From Spirochaetaceae bacterium (GTDB lineage: Bacteria > Spirochaetota > Spirochaetia > CADAEX01), in the NCBI GenBank assembly GCA_009778835.1, contig WRFK01000088.1, positions 1 to 6,688 of the forward strand: 6,688 bases of DNA, given 5' to 3'. Positions 3,616 through 6,688 of this stretch are shown one piece after another. The notes under the pieces were generated by a model, which was not told where the DNA came from, made no database searches, and saw nothing but the letters and a program-made list of their open reading frames with translations. Made by a program: the position numbers and the translations under genes. How positions within the stretch are numbered: the stretch's first letter is position 1; each line of letters begins with the position of its first letter.

Positions 3616-6051
3616 TTATTCTTCCGCTTCTTTGGAAACCTTTGCGATACTTACCAGAAAATCAGGAGGGGTAATGTTTACAACCCTTACACCGCTTGCT
3701 GCTTTGCCCTGTATAGAGATCTCTTCAACCTTGATTTTTATGGTTGTTCCCTGAGAAGAGCTGCACATAAGCTGGTCTTTTTCCCCTATGGAAATTACTC
3801 CTATAATTTCTCCTGTTTTTTCTGTAGTTTTATAGGCGATTTGTCCTCTTGTTCTTGTTCCATGGTGCTGGAAAAGATTGTAATCTATTCTTTTTCCATA
3901 ACCTTTTTCTGTAATAATAAGAATTTTATCCTCTTTTGTTATTGAAAGAACTCCTGTTACCTCATCCTCTGGTTTTAGCCTTATGCCCGTAACACCCTTG
4001 GAAGTTCTGCCAGATGCTCGTATATTTTTCTCATTATATCTAAGAGCATTTCCACGCCTTGTCATAAGCATAATATCGCATTCCCCTGTAGTAAGGATTG
4101 CATTAACAAGGCTATCGCCGCTATTAAACTCTATTGCCCTGATCCCTCTGGTTTTTGCATTGGAAAACGCAGATGTTGTTACTTTTTTAACAAGACCCCG
4201 TTTTGTTCCCATAAAAATAAAACTTTCATCTGAAAATTCTTTTATAGAAACAATTGCATTTATATCTTCATTCGGAGAAATGGCAAAAAGAGTTCTAACC
4301 ATTGTTCCTCTTGAAGTCTTTGAAGATTCGGGAATTTGATGAACTTTAAGCCAGAATGCTTTTCCTTCGCTTGTTATAAAAAGAAGATAATCATGTGTAG
4401 ATGCTACAAACAGATGTTCAATAAAATCTTCATTTTTTAATTTTGCAGAGGAAATTCCTTTGCCGCCTCTTGCCTGATTTTTATATGAAGAAACAGGTAT
4501 TCTCTTTATAAATCCCTTATTTGAAATAAGAACTACCATATCCTCTTTCTGGATCATATCTTCCACATCTATCTCTTCTGCTTCTTCCGCAACAATCTCT
4601 GTCTTTCTTTTGTCTCCGTATTTTTCAGCTATTTCTGTTGTTTCCTGAGAAATAAGGGCTAATATTTTTTCTTCGCTTGCAAGAAGTTCTTTTAAGTATT
4701 TAATAAGAGCCTTTACTTCTTCCAGTTCTTCAATAATTTTTCTTGTTTCCAGAGATGTAATTTTCTGGAGCCTCATATCAAGAATTGCCTGCGCCTGTAT
4801 TTCGGAAAGGCCAAAACTTTTCATGAGCCCTTCGCGAGCAGTATCAACATTTTCAGATTCTTTGATTATTCTTATTACTTCATCAATATTATCCAGCGCT
4901 ATTTTTAAGCCTTCAAGAATATGGGCTCTTTCTTCTGCTTTTCTAAGATCATATTTCGATCTCCGGATAATAACCTCTTTTCTGTGTTCTACAAAAATTT
5001 CAATCTGCTCTTTAAGCGGTAAAACTTTTGGCATCCCTTTAACAAGAGCAAGGTTGTTTATATTGAAATTCTGCTGCAGGCTTGTGAGGGAGAAAAGCTG
5101 ATTTAATATTACTTTGGTTATTACACCCTTTTTTAGTTCAATAACAATTCTCATTCCATCGCGATCAGATTCATCTCTTAAGTCCGAAATACCTTCTATC
5201 TTTTTCTCTTTTACAAGTTCTGCTATTCTGATCAGCAGATTAGCTTTATTAACCATATAAGGAATTTCAGAAACAATAATCTTTTCTTTACCTGAATCAT
5301 TTACTTCAAGGGTAAATCTTGATCTTACAGTGACTTTTCCTTTTCCTGTAATAAAAGCTTCCTTGATCCCTTTTTTTCCAAGTATTATGCCGCCTGTGGG
5401 AAAGTCGGGGCCTGTTATATGTTTCATTAAATCTTTTAATTCTATTTCCGGATTAGCTATATAAGCGACAATAGCATTGCATACTTCGGTAAGATTATGG
5501 GGAGCCATATTTGTTGCCATTCCAACAGCAATTCCGCTTGTTCCATTTACTAAAAGATTGGGTAACGCTGTTGGCAATACAAGAGGCTCTTTAAGAGAAT
5601 CATCATAATTTGGACCAAAATCAACAGTTTCTTTTTTAATATCCCTTAATATTTCTTCTGTGATTTTCTCCATTTTTGCTTCGGTATAACGCATTGCCGC
5701 AGGAGGATCCCCATCCACAGATCCGAAGTTTCCCTGTCCTTTTACAAGCGTATAACGCATAGAAAAAACCTGAGCAAGCCTTACAAGGGCATCATATATC
5801 GACTGGTCTCCATGAGGGTGGTACTTTCCTAAAACATCTCCGACAATCCTTCCGCATTTTTTCAAATCCCTGTCATAATGCAGGCCCATTTCACTCATTG
5901 CATAAAGTATTCTTCTGTGTACTGGTTTTAAACCATCCCTGGCATCCGGCAAAGCGCGGCTGACAATAACACTCATTGCATATGTTAAATATGAGTCTTT
6001 AATTTCATCTTCAAGTGCAACAGGAATAACTCGGCCTGATAAATCTGACAA
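3616..6051 (-). CDS. gyrA: DNA gyrase subunit A
   Basis: GyrA carries the breakage-reunion site of the A2B2 gyrase that adds negative supercoils using ATP. The 811 residues are complete. The winged-helix domain has DGLKPVHRRILYAM (39-52), the quinolone region KYHPHGDQSIYDA (76-88) and RYTE with catalytic Tyr122. A tower and coiled-coil segment follows (about 340-490), ending in the C-terminal DNA-wrapping propeller. The GyrA box QARGGKG at 526-532 marks gyrase rather than topoisomerase IV ParC. Related blade motifs follow near 578, 632, 681, 731 and 782, giving six blades. Residue numbers around the active site coincide with E. coli. Gln83 replaces E. coli Ser83; Asp87 is kept. No acidic C-terminal tail of the E. 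coli type is seen. The start is TTG at 6051-6049 with AGGAG six bases upstream. It lies 46 bases after gyrB on the same strand, as an operon. Confidence 0.98.
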   Translation of the reverse strand: MSDLSGRVIPVALEDEIKDSYLTYAMSVIVSRALPDARDGLKPVHRRILYAMSEMGLHYDRDLKKCGRIVGDVLGKYHPHGDQSIYDALVRLAQVFSMRYTLVKGQGNFGSVDGDPPAAMRYTEAKMEKITEEILRDIKKETVDFGPNYDDSLKEPLVLPTALPNLLVNGTSGIAVGMATNMAPHNLTEVCNAIVAYIANPEIELKDLMKHITGPDFPTGGIILGKKGIKEAFITGKGKVTVRSRFTLEVNDSGKEKIIVSEIPYMVNKANLLIRIAELVKEKKIEGISDLRDESDRDGMRIVIELKKGVITKVILNQLFSLTSLQQNFNINNLALVKGMPKVLPLKEQIEIFVEHRKEVIIRRSKYDLRKAEERAHILEGLKIALDNIDEVIRIIKESENVDTAREGLMKSFGLSEIQAQAILDMRLQKITSLETRKIIEELEEVKALIKYLKELLASEEKILALISQETTEIAEKYGDKRKTEIVAEEAEEIDVEDMIQKEDMVVLISNKGFIKRIPVSSYKNQARGGKGISSAKLKNEDFIEHLFVASTHDYLLFITSEGKAFWLKVHQIPESSKTSRGTMVRTLFAISPNEDINAIVSIKEFSDESFIFMGTKRGLVKKVTTSAFSNAKTRGIRAIEFNSGDSLVNAILTTGECDIMLMTRRGNALRYNEKNIRASGRTSKGVTGIRLKPEDEVTGVLSITKEDKILIITEKGYGKRIDYNLFQHHGTRTRGQIAYKTTEKTGEIIGVISIGEKDQLMCSSSQGTTIKIKVEEISIQGKAASGVRVVNITPPDFLVSIAKVSKEAEE

Positions 6052-6057
6052 TTTTTT

Positions 6058-6062
6058 CTCCT
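6058..6062 (-). promoter_or_regulatory. Ribosome binding site that fixes the TTG start of gyrA
   Basis: AGGAG on the minus strand lies six bases before TTG (6051-6049). The encoded N-terminus (SDLSGRVIPVALEDEIKDSYLTYAMSVI) is at the normal GyrA position and no ATG is available there. The first in-frame ATG (codon 26) would remove conserved sequence. Confidence 0.85.
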
Positions 6063-6097
6063 AGTATAGCGAAAAACATATATAGCTATATTTCTAT

Positions 6098-6688
6098 TTA
6101 AACATCCAGTTTTGTTACAGCAAGGGCATTTTCTTCAATAAACTTTCTTCTTGGCTCAACCTGTTCGCCCATAAGCGTTGTAAAAATTGTTTCTGCTTCT
6201 ATAACATCTTCCAGCCGGATCTGCATTACTGATCGCGTTTCCGGATTCATTGTTGTTTCCCAAAGTTGATCCGGATTCATTTCGCCAAGACCTTTATATC
6301 TTTGTACATTTATTTTTTCTTCAGAAATATTAAGCTGCTGTTTGATCTCGCTTAAATATTTATTTTTATCTTCTTCGTTGTAAGCATATTTTATTACTTT
6401 ATTGTAGCTGATTTTAAAAAGCGGCGGCATTGCTATAAAAACATGCCCTTTTTCCAGAAGCTCTTTCATATACCTGAAAAAGAATGTAAGCAGAAGTGTT
6501 CTTATATGAGAACCATCAACATCAGCATCTGCCATAATTATAACTTTATTATAGCGAAGCTTTGCTATGTCAAATCCGGTTCCTACCCCTGTTCCAAGAG
6601 TATTTATTATGGGCGTAAGTTTCTCATTTGATACAACTTTATCTATTCTTGTTTTTTCAACATTAAGCATTTTTCCCCAAAGAGGAAG
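6098..6688 (-). CDS. gyrB: DNA gyrase subunit B, C-terminal 196 residues (gene runs off the right edge)
   Basis: GyrB supplies the ATPase and the metal-binding TOPRIM domain of gyrase. The frame is open to the window edge, so the ATG at 6670 is internal: the preceding codons read LPLWGK and join the conserved LNVEKTRIDKV. Visible are the TOPRIM metal motif ADADVDGSHIRTLLLTFFFR, GHVFIAMPPLFK, then QRYKGLGEMNPDQLWETTMNPETR and the conserved tail ending KLDV. The spacing between TOPRIM and QRYKGLGEMN is short, so the roughly 165-residue insertion of proteobacterial GyrB is absent. The ATPase domain and the first TOPRIM glutamate are outside the window. A Trp stands where most relatives have Arg or Lys in PL(R/K)GK. 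The stop is 46 bases before gyrA, consistent with a gyrBA operon; a ParE identity is unlikely because the partner has a GyrA box. Confidence 0.96.
   Translation of the reverse strand, partial: LPLWGKMLNVEKTRIDKVVSNEKLTPIINTLGTGVGTGFDIAKLRYNKVIIMADADVDGSHIRTLLLTFFFRYMKELLEKGHVFIAMPPLFKISYNKVIKYAYNEEDKNKYLSEIKQQLNISEEKINVQRYKGLGEMNPDQLWETTMNPETRSVMQIRLEDVIEAETIFTTLMGEQVEPRRKFIEENALAVTKLDV

Noticed and set aside
6080..6091. ATATAGCTATAT palindrome between gyrB and gyrA
   Set aside because: A 12-base AT-rich palindrome is expected by chance here and no other signal supports a site.
1..6688. oriC with a DnaA-box cluster
   Set aside because: Origin-type gene content made it worth looking for, but I found no group of TTATCCACA-like 9-mers or AT-rich 13-mers; the origin is probably outside the window.

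Overview
This is an AT-rich bacterial chromosome segment carrying housekeeping genes that usually lie near a replication origin. From left to right it holds the N-terminal half of parB and all of parA (both minus strand), a stand-alone NifU-type Fe-S scaffold gene (plus), an adenosine deaminase family gene (plus), a 624-base intergenic region with three perfect parS sites, complete gyrA (minus), and the 3' part of gyrB (minus). There is no mobile element, CRISPR array, tRNA or rRNA. The taxon cannot be fixed by eye. The GyrB fragment lacks the large insertion found in proteobacterial GyrB between the TOPRIM motif and the QRYKGLGEMN motif. The parS sequence is the broadly conserved bacterial type. 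Coding sequence is A/T-rich in third positions with many ATA and AAA codons. An uncultured low-GC lineage is possible, but that is inference.

The theme that joins the window is origin handling. ParA and ParB are the partition ATPase and the CTP-dependent DNA clamp. ParB loads at parS, and three exact 16-base copies lie 2.6 to 3.1 kb from parAB, in the gap between the convergent add and gyrA genes. GyrB and GyrA form one minus-strand operon and supply DNA supercoiling. Presence of parAB, parS and gyrBA together suggests oriC is close, but no DnaA-box cluster was recognised here.

The most unusual part is the 2992-3615 intergenic region. ParS sites 1 and 3 each sit inside a hairpin followed by T residues, so they look like a partition site and a transcription terminator in one sequence. 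ParS site 3 is the centre of a 36-base near-perfect palindrome. ParS site 2 lies where transcription would begin from a perfect extended -10 element. Between sites 1 and 2 is a GC-rich island (142 of 240 bases G/C from 3181 to 3420) made of decaying copies of a roughly 65-base repeat with strong hairpins. It codes for nothing recognisable.

Smaller points: ParA has Ala at the place of the second DNA-binding arginine known from Bacillus Soj, GyrA has Gln at the quinolone-determining position 83, and the deaminase gene is preceded by two dyads of identical geometry 60 bases apart.
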